A DNA stretch of 64,000 bases, from the NCBI GenBank assembly GCA_002286715.1, contig NSJX01000005.1:33213-97212 (forward strand), given 5' to 3'. The number at the start of each line of letters is the position of its first letter. The stretch's first letter is position 1. Under the pieces are notes generated by a model that searched no databases, had not been told where the DNA came from, and saw nothing but the letters and a program-made list of their open reading frames with translations. Below are positions 11,540 to 24,264 of this stretch, in pieces. A program made the translations under genes and the position numbers. The stretch comes from Dentipellis sp. KUC8613. Its lineage: Eukaryota > Basidiomycota > Agaricomycetes > Russulales > Hericiaceae.

Positions 11540-11792
11540 GGTACGAGGCGAAGGGACTTGGGGACTATACATAGGCGGGCCGATGTACTCGACCCCCGCC
11601 GGCGCCTTTGCGCTGCCCGATCGCCGCCCGAGATCCCTTATCTAGATAGTCGAGTCCACTGCGAGCGCGTATTATTTCACTTTCAAGCGTCGTGCGTGAT
11701 CGCAACATATCGGTCATTACAGTCGTCAATACATCCTCGCGACAATCCACTCCAGATTGCAATAATCTCCATCATCCATCAATCCCACCGCC

Positions 11793-13291
11793 TCACTCTA
11801 ATCCCATTCTACCCCGCCCCGCGTCTCTCGGCTGATCCTCCGTCTTCATCTCCTCAGCCCTCCTCCCCAGATCCGGGCTCGACGACGCACTCCCGTCCTG
11901 CACCACAACACCGATTGACGGCTGTTCAGAAACAGGGCTCACCGGCTCCACCGAGTCTGCCAGAGAGGATACGTCCGATCCATTGTACATCGGCTCTTGC
12001 ACAGGCGGCTGCAGTCGGGGAGGCGTTGCCGTCGACGGCCCGCTTCCGCGTCCTCCAAATAGTCCGCCAAGCTTCTTCGACAATGGTTCACCAGGCGGTG
12101 CACTCGCTGAGCTTCCACGCGTTGATGCCGAGGATATTCCCATCTCTGTTGCACTACCTGCGCTCCCACTTCCCTCCGCCCTCCATAGCTTGAAACCCCA
12201 CCGACCAGTGCCGCCGCTTCCGCTGCTGACACTACCTTTGCGCTCTCCATCGTCGACGCGTGTCGTAGGCACAGCCGGCCTATCTCCTGTCAAAGACATA
12301 CCAACGTTGTTCTCTGCGATGAATGCCCTGAGAGCTGAGACACATGTCTCAGAAGCCTCCCGTGCCTCAGTCGACTCAGTAAGTTCGTGCCGAGCCTCCT
12401 CTAAAGCATCCTTCAGAGTCTTCACTTCCCGCCGAAGGGCCTCGATCTCCACGGAATGGGCCTTTGCAGGGGCTTCGGCATCCTCTGGTAATGGAACACG
12501 GCCGAAAAGACCGGAGAAACGCCTCGAGTGCGCAGATGGCGGCGACGTGGTGACGTCTGGGAGTGTGATTGTTTGCGACGTCGGGGAGGCTGGTGGCAAC
12601 GAGTGGTCACCCTGCATAGGGTCAGACCACGCGACATTGCCATCAGATACGGAGGAGATACGTCTATGCGCAGACATGCGAGAGGCTCCTGAGCCAGTAA
12701 GCGGTGTGAATGAGGCTCGCTTGCTTGATGGGGGTCCGAAAGAGACAGAAGCTCGGGACAAGTCAATGGACATGTTAGACGCCTGGCTTGCTCGGCGGCT
12801 TTGTGTCTGCAGCCGCATGAGACCGCGTCTAAATACCACGAGAAAGCTTGTGTGAGCACCATATACCTTCCCGCCGATGGATAATTAAAACCAAATTACC
12901 TGCTCTCTTCAACCTTGCTACGGAGCATCGTGATTGACTCGTCGTCATCCTTTGACTTCCTCCTCGCAGCGTCTAACTCCTCGTTCATCGTGGCTTGTTT
13001 CTCCGTCATTCGATGCAGTTCGTCGCTTAAACCGTGTCCCTTGGCCTGACTAGCATCGAGAGCAAGCTTCAAGTCGTCACGCTCTTTCGTGACTTCGGCC
13101 AAGCTGAGGCGTAGGTTTGTCACAATGGAAGCGAGGACATGAGGGTCGAGGGATTGAGGGCGGGCACCTCGGGGGGAGTTGGGCAAGGATTCATTGTCTA
13201 GTTGTCGTTCCAATTCGAGAGTGAGGTCGAAAGAATGAGGTCGTTGAGCAGCATTGGCAATTCCGTTGTGCTCTTCTTCATGAGATGTCAT
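11793..13291 (-). CDS. Coiled-coil, Ser-rich protein of unknown function
   Basis: Two exons (12900-13291 and 11793-12828) around a 71-nt intron give 475 residues. I do not recognise a named family. After a short acidic start (MTSHEEEHNG), residues of about 45-130 are predicted coiled coil (LRLSLAEVTKERDDLKLALD and following heptads). A Ser/Pro-rich stretch follows, then a second coiled coil (IEALRREVKTLKDALEEARH) running into LRAFIAENNVG, then a disordered Ser/Gly-rich tail ending GRGRMGLE. There are no transmembrane segments or signal peptide. The layout resembles fungal cytoskeletal or polarity scaffold proteins, but that is only an analogy. The stop lies 253 bp from the start codon of regulator 1, in tandem orientation. 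Confidence 0.82.
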
Positions 13292-13921
13292 GGTGTAGAC
13301 GAGCAGGAGAGAAAGGGATGCGCTATGCTGTGTAAGGGTAGCAACGGCCTACCCCATTCAAGTTTACACGTCGAAACGCGTTGTCACTTGCGGTTTGTAG
13401 GTCGCGAGCTCAGCCACCGCGTGGCGGCTGATGACAAAGCAATGTCTATAACCCGGACGCATGATGCCCGGCCGCAGGCGTTGCAACTTGCAATATCATG
13501 AGCGCTGCCTGCATCTGCAACTTTGCCAGTACTTTCTCCATGCATACTTTGTCTCCGTGTGCTCACGTATTGCATATATCATACATGATGGTGGGTGCTT
13601 GTGCTTATCGCTTTGCTCACCTATCTTCGCAACAGTTGACGTGTTTGACGGCTGTGAGCTGCAGCAAGTACAATTAAATCCCTCCGTGCCAGTTCGCTTC
13701 GTATTCGAATCGTCATGTCTATTTACATGTTTACATTACGTGCGTACAGTATACAATCCTCCGAATCACAAACACCGTTCAAACAGATTCCATCCACAGC
13801 TCGTCAGAGAACATCAAACACGACACCGTATAAGCATATTCGTAAACGATCTAGTCAACACATAGCCGTACCCTCATCGAGGTCCCACCGCGGTCATATT
13901 CATGTCTTCCTATAATCGCAA
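13292..13921. other. Intergenic region, no gene recognised
   Basis: Upstream region of the coiled-coil gene and downstream flank of the CUE/CCCH/Smr gene, both on the minus strand. Open frames present have no motifs and overlap on both strands. Nothing else seen. Confidence 0.45.
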
Positions 13922-16810
13922 TCACATATGTGTTAACACGTCAACGCAAATTACCCCATCACGTTCGCTCCAAGGATAGCCCCAGTGATGCAACCATTCA
14001 CGAACACCTGCGGCCAAGCGCTCGCGGGATGTGCCACGTCCGGCGTCTTGGGTGCCAGTGTGCTTTTCTTCCCCGACGACAAGGTAGACTAGAGGAAGGG
14101 AATTCGCAAGGGGACATAAACTTAATGTACTGTATCACTCACCCAAACCGTAGAAGTGTTCCCGCTCCAGCTGATTGCATAGGCACAACGTCAGATATAA
14201 TTGTGCATCATGCTTTCGGAACGTATCACTCACAGCCAATAAGAATTCTTCTAGAACTTCAGATGCCTCGTTAGCGTGCAACCCGTGTAGATCAAGTATG
14301 CACTCGGTCCTTTCCTCGGGTGTCAGTTTGCCTTTCTCCCCAGCTAGGTCCATCCTCGCAATCCCCAGTACAACGCCAAGCCCCCCACCACAACTTTGTC
14401 CTTTACTGGTCCGATCACCAGGATCATCAGACCAGCCGGGATCGCGCGCCTTCACGGCCTGTTCTGTGAGTCTAGCGCGCTCACGCACAAGCCTCGATGC
14501 AGCAGCCACCATCTCCGCCGCCATCTTCGTATTCAAGTCATGCCCTTCCCTGCTAAAACGCTTTGCTGCTGCACCATCACCACGTCGCCAGGCGTCGGCA
14601 GCTCGCGACAGGCATGCGTTGCGCGCAGCACCGAGTTGAAGTGCACGGGACCGATATGCCATGTACAGAGCGTTGACAGATTCACCAGTAGGCAAGGTTG
14701 GTAACAACGTCGGCGGGCGAAGTTTCAGGCGCGGCGAAGGCTTGGGCGCAACGATGGCGGTACGGTGATGCAGGGAGTCAGCAGCGCTGCCCATTGCTTC
14801 TCTTCGAGCAGCAAGAGTGGCGTGGTCCCGAGGTTGAAAGATTGTTGGCGGCGGCGTTTTCTTGACAGCTGCCGCAAACCTCGTCCTTCCTGGGTCATGA
14901 TAAGTCCTGTCACTCCGACCGTAGAATCCACCAGGACGGGCCTTGCCGTCACCGGAAGCTGTGTAGTCTAGAGCTGGAAATTCGTCCGGGGGAGGGCTGC
15001 CGCGACGAACCAGGTCACTGTTCAGATCCGTATGGGACATGGCCATCGATAAACCAGATACATCTACATCTTTAGGAAGATGGTGGAGGAATTCGCAATT
15101 TTCCTGTTTAGCGCATGTTCCTCGCAACCAAAACCGGCAGAGCGCGCGTTCAAGGTCATGACTGCGCGCTCGATTAGCGGTGAACGTCAGGCAAGAGCTC
15201 TGCGCCTCACCTGAAACGACAATCCGCCCGTAGGCATTCCCCTGCCAGAAAATACCGGCATACGCGATTTCCTCCTTGCACCGGGCGCCCACCGACGAAT
15301 CGAGAGTTCCGACCACCTGTAACCAAAGTCGCTGGCTGATGGCCTGCTCTGCCACCCCGAACAAAACCGGCAGCAGTAGGACCATCACGAGACACCAATG
15401 AAACGCGACCGCCCACATTTTGCAGCTTTGCATGTTGACCGGGGCCATGATGTTGCGGTGGGGCTGTGCGATCGACAAGCCACGCCATGGAACGCTCGAA
15501 GTCATATCCATTGGCGGCCAATGCCTCTTCCAGTTCCGATGGGGCGAGGGTAGTCCCAAATACGGAAGAGAGAACATCAAAGGGCGTCATGCCGTCAGTT
15601 AACAGATCATTGGCATCAGAGTCTGAAGTCCCTGCGCTACTGTCTTGCTTAGGCTGAGAGTGAATGTGCAAGGACAAGCGTTCCGCAGCGCTTGACGGGT
15701 GAAAACCATCGGAAAACGATAGATTCGATGCCGGTGGATTGATCCACGAGGGTTCGAAATCCGCAGTGGATATGGTATGAAATGTATGAGGAATTGCCTT
15801 GGCTGAGAACGGATCAAATGGGTCGTCGTCGTCGTCGTCTTCGCCCGGACTGATGGATGCCCTCAAAGATGAGCTCGGGGTATTGGAGCGGGACAAAAGT
15901 GAAGTATCCGGAATAAGAGGCGCAGCAATGGCGAGATTTGACGTCGCTCGCGAGTTATGCGACCATAAGTCAGGTGAAGGGGTCTCAGCCCGAAGTCCCG
16001 TCAGTGTACTTGGGTTCGAGGAAGCCGCAGACAGCGGACGAGGGTGTGGTTTGAATTCATGTGCTTTGGCATTTAAGAGACGGGGAGATGAAAGCGGAGA
16101 AGACGGTAGACTTGTTGCATACTGTGCATAAGCGTGCGGGATATTATATGTTGTTGGTGAAGCAGCGGGTGACTCTCCTGTTGGATTCATGTATGAGGAC
16201 GACGTCTGAATTTGACCTACACCAAGCGGCGATGTTACGGGAGTATGAGGCCTGCGAAAGACATATGCCAAGGGTGAGCTGGGAGCCGAGACGGGAGTAT
16301 CCGGACGGTTGGGAATAAGACGGGCAGAATGTGATGATGCACGAGAAGAGGGACGCGAGATAGGCCTCCGAGTGGGAGTGAGGAAGAGGAATGGTACGCC
16401 GGCAACGTCATCGCGATGTTTGTGCATGAGATCCAGGACATGCTGCTCAAGCTACCAACCAACGATTGAGCGGGTCATCTGTGATGATAGAGCCGGTTAC
16501 TTACAGACTCGTCATCAATGTCACCGTACTTGTCCTTGAGAAGAGATTTGAGCTCTTCCTCACGTTCCTGATCGAGTAGACTGACTATTCTAGCTACGAA
16601 TCCAGGATTGATGCGCGCGAAGTCGTCGCCTTCGAAGTCGCTGTCATAGGTATCGGGTTTGTACTGCCGGGCGATTGAGAGGAGCTGGGCACGCGTATGA
16701 GGGAAGCGAGGGGGGGCGGAGGACGGCTCGAAGCCTGAGAAGGAGCCGGAATCCGAGACGCTACCAGATTCCGAGCGAGGGGGCGGCGGCGCCAACATGG
16801 AAGACAACAT
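13922..16810 (-). CDS. CUE-like, tandem CCCH, DUF1771 and Smr domain protein
   Basis: Probable ribosome-associated RNA quality-control endonuclease. Domain order: an acidic N terminus (MLSSMLAPPPPRSESG); a long Ser/Pro-rich region; a CUE-like helix set (FGTTLAPSELEEALAANGYD, ending AWLVDR); two adjacent CCCH fingers, CRYFLAGECLRADCRFSH (C-x7-C-x4-C-x3-H) and CRFWLRGTCAKQENCEFLH (C-x7-C-x5-C-x3-H); DUF1771 (YRSRALQLGAARNACLSRAA); and a C-terminal Smr domain with the LDLHGLH motif and GEEKHTG. An intron splits the first CCCH finger after the third Cys, and two introns split the Smr domain. Smr domains in Cue2 and NONU-1 cleave mRNA at stalled ribosomes. The D-x-H motif is intact here, so nuclease activity is plausible but inferred. 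The last exon ends VICVDVLTHM. Confidence 0.9.
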
Positions 16811-17708
16811 TTAAGTAGTCGTTATGACTTGAATTGAGAGGATGGCTCTCGTTGAGAGCCGAGTGAAGCATGTACCGTAGAGTGTATTGATGACGAGCTA
16901 CCAGGCTCTAGGTGGTGACTCCCGTTGGGCCTGTTGGAAGTGAACCACAGCGAGGATGCGTTGTCCAAACAACGTTCGTCTGTGTATGTAAGCATCTCCC
17001 TCCACGCTTATTCCCAGCCCGCCACTACAGCTCTTAAGTACTAATAATCCTTTGCACCAGTCAGACTAGCACTTGAGTATCCTGCCCAACATCGTTCCCT
17101 CCCACCATCACGCCATCCTATGCATTCATACTTATGTCATGGGATCACCGCTCGCCACTTATCGGGGTGAGTCTCCATGATAGCGACCGCAGGGTTTCCT
17201 GCTATTGCATAGCGCTTTTATTAGAGATTAGATCCTCGGCAGATTCACCCACACTATGCAGCTATAATTTAAATCAGCATGAGTATATGGCGCGCTTGCT
17301 GCGCAGCACTCTATTTGTCCTTGGCAGGCATAGGGCGCCCGCATAGGCGAGCTCAGACGAATGTGTGCTTACTATACATGTACCAGCGTCCTCCTGGACA
17401 AGTGTCATATATGTCGCCACCCGAAGAACGCGGCTTCCTCCATAAAATACATTCTGAATCACACATACACTTACACACGTGTACCGCGTCAGTTCGACAA
17501 GTCGGCCACACTACGAGCCACTTGCTAAACAGAGATCTATGAGTATCACGTCGCAAGATGCACTCACTCATGGTACGCCATGCCGTTAACGCGTTTCGAC
17601 GGGCGGTTCAAACAGTGACATACGATACTTTCTGCGGCTATGTGAGTATTCTCAGGTTGTGGATGCTACACCTCATCCATGGCATCTACATTTGCTAGAA
17701 ACTATCTG
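16811..17708. other. Intergenic, upstream of the Smr-domain gene
   Basis: About 0.9 kb with no gene recognised. Small open frames near 17134-17571 overlap on both strands and lack motifs. It should contain the promoter of the minus-strand Smr-domain gene and the 3' flank of TSR4. Confidence 0.45.
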
Positions 17709-19257
17709 TCAATCATCCCACTGGACCAGTACGACTTCTTCCATCCACCCATATACACCTGGTTCTCCATCGGTTCCTGGACAGCAATCTTTTTCACACG
17801 AGAAGACCATGGCGGTTCCCCAGTCCATACCCCGGCCTTTAGTACCCTTCAATAACATTTCGACGTCTTTACGGCGTTCTTCATCACTCATCTTTTCGTC
17901 GGCCTGTGTCCGTTCTCTGAATATGTTGATCAGGTTTGGCATTAATTGGCACTCAAATACACGTTTCGAGTGACAGAGTGGGCACGGGGGTAGTGTCTTG
18001 GAATCGAAGACACGACGTGCGACGTCGTTGACCTTGAATTCTGCCTTCGTCACCATCGTGCTTGTCTGATTCTCCATTTCGAGCGCGAACAACCTATTAA
18101 AAACAGCATCTGATGCAAATGACAACGGCGTTCCGCCGAGATCATATCTTTCACGATGTAAATAATGGGTATAAGCCTAACCGTTACCACATCATTACTA
18201 ACTGGACGAACTCACCGCACGCATTGTTCAGGCTCCAGTGCGGCCCGACTGGTGAACTTTTCAAACACGTGATCCGTGTCCATCGAATTTTCGTATTTCT
18301 CGGATGACCACGTATTTCTATCTTCGTTTTCCTGCTCAGCTATGCGAGATGGCGTACGCTTCTCCTTTTTAGGTGGGGGAATATATTCGGAAAGAGTGGA
18401 AAGGTACTGAGCAGGATGATGGGGTGCCATACGCCACGGTGAATCCGATAGAGTTGACGAGGCTAGAGCAGTTACAATTGAGGATTCCGAGTCCGAATCC
18501 GAATCTAGGTCAGCACCATGGTCGTCACGAGAGGCACCTTTCGTCTCGGACGGAGGACCGCCGAAAATGCCAGTCCCCAGACCGCTGGAGGGCGCGACGG
18601 CCTGCTTCCCTAGCTGAGCGGGAAGTCGCATCAGTTACAATTAACAGGAATGTCTAGGAAGACAAGACGAACGGCGAAAGGATTTGACTTCTGCACGTTA
18701 AGGGAAGCGGCAGACTCTTTGGGCGCTGGTTTCGATGTAGTTTTGGATTTCAGCTTCCTTGCATAGTCTTCGTTGTATCTTAAGCCTCGCCATGCACGAA
18801 CACTATCCCGAACTCAACTGTCCTGAAAGGAATGTGGAACAATGCGGACTAAGATACTCACCAACCATCTTTCTTTTGGCAGTCTCTTTGACCGCACCCC
18901 CAGATGTAAAGCGCCCTATCATATGCGCTTCCTTCGAACGGACACCAAAGTTGCACGAGTAATTCCATAGATCCCGAACACTGCCGACAATAGCTTGAGT
19001 CTACGTTTGGTTCGGGCAAGGGAAGAAAGGCCTGCAAGATTTGCAGAGTTGTACTCAATATATTCGGTGTGTAGGGTCATGACAGGAATAAGTCCTACGG
19101 GTAAGCCGCCTATCCTAGAAACAGCTGCATCGGCCAAATCCATATCTGTCTCTACAGGGCCATCGGGTACCCCGAGTAGAACAGACGTCTCCACGTCTCG
19201 TGTAGCTTCCTCATCTGAGCTGGACCAGTCCGAATCGTCCATTTCCAGAGCAGCCAT
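17709..19257 (-). CDS. TSR4: Tsr4/PDCD2-family 20S pre-rRNA processing protein
   Basis: Dedicated cytoplasmic chaperone-like factor for ribosomal protein uS5 (Rps2), needed for 40S maturation. The first exon starts MAALEMDDSDWSSSDEEATR and contains VLLGVPDGP and RIGGLP. Splicing joins this to AFLPLPEPNVDSSYCRQCSG, then MELLVQLWCPFEG, RALYIWGCGQRDC and VRAWRGLRYNEDYA: the family's N-terminal MYND-like zinc module. A disordered acidic Ser/Asp-rich linker follows. The PDCD2_C domain then has CPLCHSKRVFECQLMPNLIN, FSCEKDCC and the terminal VVLVQWDD. All expected Cys pairs are present. Upstream, a candidate leader intron (GTAAGC donor near 19455) may lie in the 5' UTR. Confidence 0.93.
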
Positions 19258-20895
19258 TCGGGATGTCTGATTAAAAGCACCAGGTGATCAGTAAAGATAA
19301 TCCAAAGGGTGATGAGATGTATAATGGTCAGAAAAGCATGAATGGTATTTAAGAAGAATCGTCACGGAGTAAACAAGCGAAGGAACTTCGCATGAACATA
19401 TTCAGACTCATCATCTAGGAAGTTCATCACGACATGGAGACAGAAAAGAATGCTTACCTTAGAAAAGTGGATTCTCAGAGGTGGGCGAGTGCGGTAGAAT
19501 TTTGTGAGTAGGGTTGAGAAGAGACAGTATGATGATAGAGAGACCAAAGCCTCGAAGAAAATTGGGTTGGCCGTCCAAACACAACCATACTTCGGCGATT
19601 GCCGAGAGCTGTCATCTCCGCCCCCGAGTCCCCGGCGCTTGAGAATAGTACTTGAAACTATCCTTACTCAAATAAGTACCTGTAACTCGTTACTCGACTC
19701 TAGCAATCAACAAAGTTTTACCTACTTCAATGGAAGCCTTCCACGCGATCGTATCACCGCACCTGAGGCCTGATGACCAACGAACGTGCTACATCTGAAG
19801 CTAAGTATACTCGCCTGCTGCAGACTCGTATCACACATTCCTGACAACAAGACCAGACCAGGACATGGTCACTCACATTCCCTGAGAAACACAGTTCCCA
19901 TGGTCGCGTGAAGCGATCGCCCTGGGATTGGATCAGAAAATGGGACCCGTAGTTCGTCAAATTCGAAGATCGCGTACTCAGGTTGCTTCATACGGCTGCT
20001 TTGAATCTTGGAACCATTTATGACGGGACCTGGCGATAGTGATGGGAAAGGCGCATCTGGCGGAACCCGTCGTTGCATAGCGAGTTCACGATCTACCTCA
20101 AGGAACTGTTTGAGAGTGTTTATCTTTCATGTTTATGGGCATTTTAAGCTCTAACGACTGTATATCACGCTGACTTTGTTTATAATCTATCCTGGGCCTT
20201 GAAGCAGTATAGAATCCATAGATCGTTCAAAGAGATCGCGACTGCCATCTACCAGTGTCCTGATATATTAATAGGAGTGGGGTGGAGATATTCATGCTGT
20301 TAAGATGGGGCGTCCAAATCCGACAGTGCAGTGAAAATGGGCACGGCATAATATTGAAATGTTGAACAGTGGTGTTAACGCTGTACCTTGACTATGAAAC
20401 TTAAGTATTAGTCAACTGACATAGAGAACAAACGCCTGGCGCAGCGGGCGGCTGTCCCCGGAGATGACTGCGGCGCTGGGGCGGCCTCGAGCGATGCGCG
20501 CCCGATAGACAGCTCATAGGACACATCTTTGGGATCATCCATGGGAATCTGTCCCGCCGCGCTTCGTGTGCAACGACAAGCTGTGCCGGCAGTCAAAGCG
20601 AGTGACAGTTAACAGACAGGGGTTTGTATGTAATCGCGGCGCAAAACGTATGTCACAATGTGCACGGCGAGTTGCATCAAACACCAGTTAGCCTGTTTCA
20701 TTCGGTGCGGTCAGGCTTCGAAACAACGCCAATGGCAGGTATAGCACCTCCGTTCGTCACTCAGGGCGCTTTACCCCACTGGGCGCTTCTTATATTGCAG
20801 TCTGTCGTCAGATCTCGCAGGTTCAAATAAGTAGCGCGGTTTGTCCGACCTTACCGCTCTTTCTTCATCTCCCTATCTCATCCCTCCCTCCCCCC
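19258..20895. other. Divergent intergenic region between TSR4 and regulator 2
   Basis: A 1.6-kb gap between divergent start codons, long for this genome. It should carry both promoters and probably a spliced TSR4 leader. One protein-like segment on the minus strand is listed separately. The remainder shows no gene motif. Confidence 0.45.
19877..20110 (-). pseudogene. Orphan exon-like segment of unknown identity
   Basis: A minus-strand frame entered after an acceptor-like CAAACAG (near 20111) reads FLEVDRELAMQRRVPPDAPF and continues through PEYAIFEFDELRVPF to GTVFLREC, where GTGAGT (about 19876) could be a donor. Composition and codon use look coding, but I recognise no family and could not join a convincing upstream or downstream exon. 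It may be the remnant of a gene, or part of an unusual small gene between the two promoters. Confidence 0.3.
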
Positions 20896-23800
20896 ATGTC
20901 TTCTTCCAACAAGAGATCGGACCCACCTACTGCTCCTGACCCCGTCAAGAAGAGAAGAAGAGGAGCTACGCGCCTTTCCTGCGCAGAGTGCCGAAGGTCC
21001 TTTGATGGCATCGTCCATGTTTGTGTTCATTGCACTAACTTGTCTTGCATTCGTTGCCCCCCAGATTAAAGCTTCGATGCGATCGAAGTATACCCTGCGG
21101 CTCATGTATAAAAAGGGGTTGCGGCGCAATATGCCCTGACGGTAATGCATAGCATATGCAAATTCATCCCGACGCTCATCAAGCCAATTCCCAGGTTCGT
21201 TGACCACTGGCCAGGGTAATCGGTACGTCAAGTGCCGCGATTCTCATGAAGTTCTTCTCAAACAATTCGTACGCAGATTCGTTCTTGCCTCCACACAAGA
21301 GTTACACGAAAAGATTACGGAGCTTTGCAGTCGAATTCGTGATCTCGAAGATGGTCTTCGCGTTTCTCATAGCCAGAGTTCTTCGGAACTCCATCCTCTC
21401 CTCTCAGACGAGCTGCTTCGCGTCAAGGCTCCCCTTCAGCGAGAAACATTGAACCAGAACAACTCTATCAGTCACCATCAAGAGGAAGAGCACAATCCTG
21501 ACGTCGTAGATGCGTATGGGACGCTCTCGATTAGCGAGACCGGACACACGAAATACTACGGGCAATTCGCTAACTCATGGGTTCGTAAAGTTTCCCATGG
21601 TTGTATTTTTACGTGGCTCATGTCATCGATGTGGCTCTAGTACTTCCTACAGGTATGCTTTCGCATCTCGTTGCCTAGACGGTCAACTTGAACGACTATG
21701 AATGTAGAATGAATACGTCGATGATGAGACCCCTGAAGATATCAGGGACGGATTGCGCAATCTTTTGCCCGCGGAGATCCTTGATCTGAGTGGCTTTTTT
21801 CCCGTATCGCCGGTCACTTTGCCTTCTTTCGAGACACTCAGCGACAGGATCCAAAACCTCTACTGGTATCTTCCAGGAGCAGTCAAAGCAGAAGAGCTTC
21901 GCGACATCTATTTCTCCCATGCTGCTTGGATGTGCGTCATGAACTATGAATTAGTGACCTCGCCCTGACTGTCAAATGATCCCTAGGTACAACCCAGTCC
22001 CAGACTTGGAGTTCAATGCCAATGTTTATAATCCTATCTTCGCGTCCCAGAAGCCCTCGATGCCCCCTGACGAATCGCCTGTCGTGCTGTCTCATCAATT
22101 GGCACTGATGTTTATGGTCTTGGCTATAGGCAGCCTCATGGATGCCAGATTGCCTGCTTACAATCTAGAGGCTGAGAAATACCATCAACTCGCGAAGGCA
22201 GCTTTGTTTCAAACTGATATATTCAACGGGCCCACCGTCGAGACTGTACAGTCACTCGTAAGCCAGCTGTTTGGCGCTTCGCGTGCTCTCGCTCAAATAA
22301 TGTCGTCCAAAATATTCAGTACTTGATGACATTTTACTTGTTTCTTGCTGATAGGCATGGCTGTAATGGTGGATCACGATGGGCGATCATGGGCATGGCG
22401 GTCAAATTAGCTCAAAGTGTAAGGAAGAATACTCTTTATCCATCGTATCATGTGCTGCGCTGATTGCCACTGCATTTAGATCGGACTCCGTACGTAGTCT
22501 TCGTCCTTTGATCTAATTTCAGGCTGCTCATGCCTTGCAGATCGTGACACTGCGCGCTGGAATGTTGAACCCGAGGAAGCGCACCGGAGACGACAGCTGT
22601 TTTGGGAGTTATATGTATATGATTCCTGGCAGGTCGGTTGATTGGCACTTCTCTTATAAGCATGTCTCAATTTGCGTCTTGGCGTGCAGTGCCTCACCTT
22701 TGGGCGGCCGCCTGCGTTCACAATGGCTCAAGTGGATTGTCAAATGCCCCATCCAAAGGATCCTACTTCTGAGCAGGCTTGTGCGTGATTTTTCTCAGAT
22801 GTCTTCCCCAGACGGCTGACACGTTGCCTTGTAGTCCATGCATGGAAGCACCGCTTTACCTCCGACTGCATGTCAGTTGTCCACGACCAGGCGTTCGGTG
22901 CGAAGACGCCGACATATGCAACGATTCTGCAACTTGACCGCAAGCTGCGCGCCTGCGCCGTTCCTGAAGTCCTCCAAATTGCCGGGTTCGGGAATTCTTC
23001 TGAGCCGAGGCTAGGCGCTTACCCCGAGTCGGTTCCGTTGATTCTTCAGCGCCATATAGTACTTGCAGTCAGGGAGATGAGTGAGTCACTGCTTTGGGAT
23101 AATTGTATACAAGCTGAGACCACGGTTGTGCAGACCTACTCTACATGCATCGGAGTTTTTTTGCACGCGCTCTCAGTGACCACCCCAAGGACCCTCTGGG
23201 CAGCCCGTATGGGACATCCGTGATTGCTGCATATCGTAGCGCAGGGTCACTAGTTGCACTCATGCGGAATCTTCATTCTTTGCTCAAAGACCCTGTGGAG
23301 AGGATGTGGTTCCTTTGGACGCATATGTTCTCATGTGCAGTAAGTATATATTGGTTCTATGATGTTTCTTGACAGCGACGTCTCATCTACTTCTCATGCA
23401 CAGATCATTCTGGGCTCAATTGTTACTCGATGCCCATCTATGAGCCTAGCCCCCTCTGCCTTGGTCCAGCTAGACTCCGCCTGTGACCTTTTTGGCAAGG
23501 CAGCCCGAGGTTTTCGTGCGGAGAAAGTATTGGTAAGCGCCTGATTCTTGTCAACCCCGTTGTTACTGAAGGATGGGGTATAACAGGACATTATGGTCAA
23601 ATTACGTGAGAAGGCCCACTTCAGTCTCCAAGCGTTTCGGGACGGAAAATCTTTGGCTTCTCGGAACGGCACCGTGTCTGAGCCGAAGACGTTCCCCGAT
23701 GAAGAAGACGAACTTTTCACGCTGGGCGGCAAGACAAGACTCGTCGCAAAGAAGGAGCCTGGGTCGCCTTCCCCCATCAGTCCACGCATCATCGATCACT

Positions 23801-24264
23801 CCCCTGGTTCCCTGAATCCGGTTGTGCCACTGCCATTAGTGAACGGACCTCAGGATCATATCCATCCGAGTGTCGTTGACTACCTCCGTACATTTGTTCC
23901 CCCTTCCGGTTCGAATGCGCCTGGGGAACCGGCAAGTGCCCACCATGATGCATTTACCGAACCTGCCAACGACAGATCCCTGGTCAATTTCGGGGCTATG
24001 GATGTTCCTCTCACACCCTTGGGCAATAGATATCCGACAATGCCACCGCCGGACGGTCTGTCTACTCAGCCACAGCCTATGCTCGACCTGGATTTCCCTC
24101 AATATTTCCCCGTCTTTGATTATGGTCAAACCATGATCGACAACTTGTATACTCCGTTGACCTTGCCATCGGAAGATCGACAAGGCCGCACGTTGTCCTC
24201 GACACCCGAGGCTACTATGCAAGGAACATGGCAGGACTTTGTTGCTCAGCTGAGCATGAACTGA
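20896..24264 (+). CDS. Zn2Cys6 transcription factor with fungal_trans domain, copy 2
   Basis: Paralog of the minus-strand regulator at 8189-11539. Start MSSSNKRSDPPTAPDPVKK, then basic KKRRRG and the zinc cluster CAEC, RRLKLR, C, DRSIP, CGSC, IKRGCGAIC, with the same spacing and the same extra Cys as copy 1. One intron splits it after CRR; the second finger intron of copy 1 is absent. The linker (LHEKITELCSRIRDLEDGLR) and LHPLLSDELLRVKAPL match copy 1. The middle region contains GLHRDTARWNVEPEEAHRRR and YVYDSWQ, then TFGRPPAFT and VVHDQAFGAKTP. The tail has LFTLGGKTRLVAKKEP and ends WQDFVAQLSMN, again like copy 1. The start follows the YCCCYC-rich leader common in fungal promoters. Confidence 0.9.

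Noticed and set aside
11983..12855. Plus-strand open frame of 290 residues opposite the coiled-coil gene
   Set aside because: Antisense shadow of a Ser-rich coding region; the minus strand has coiled-coil heptads and a proper intron.
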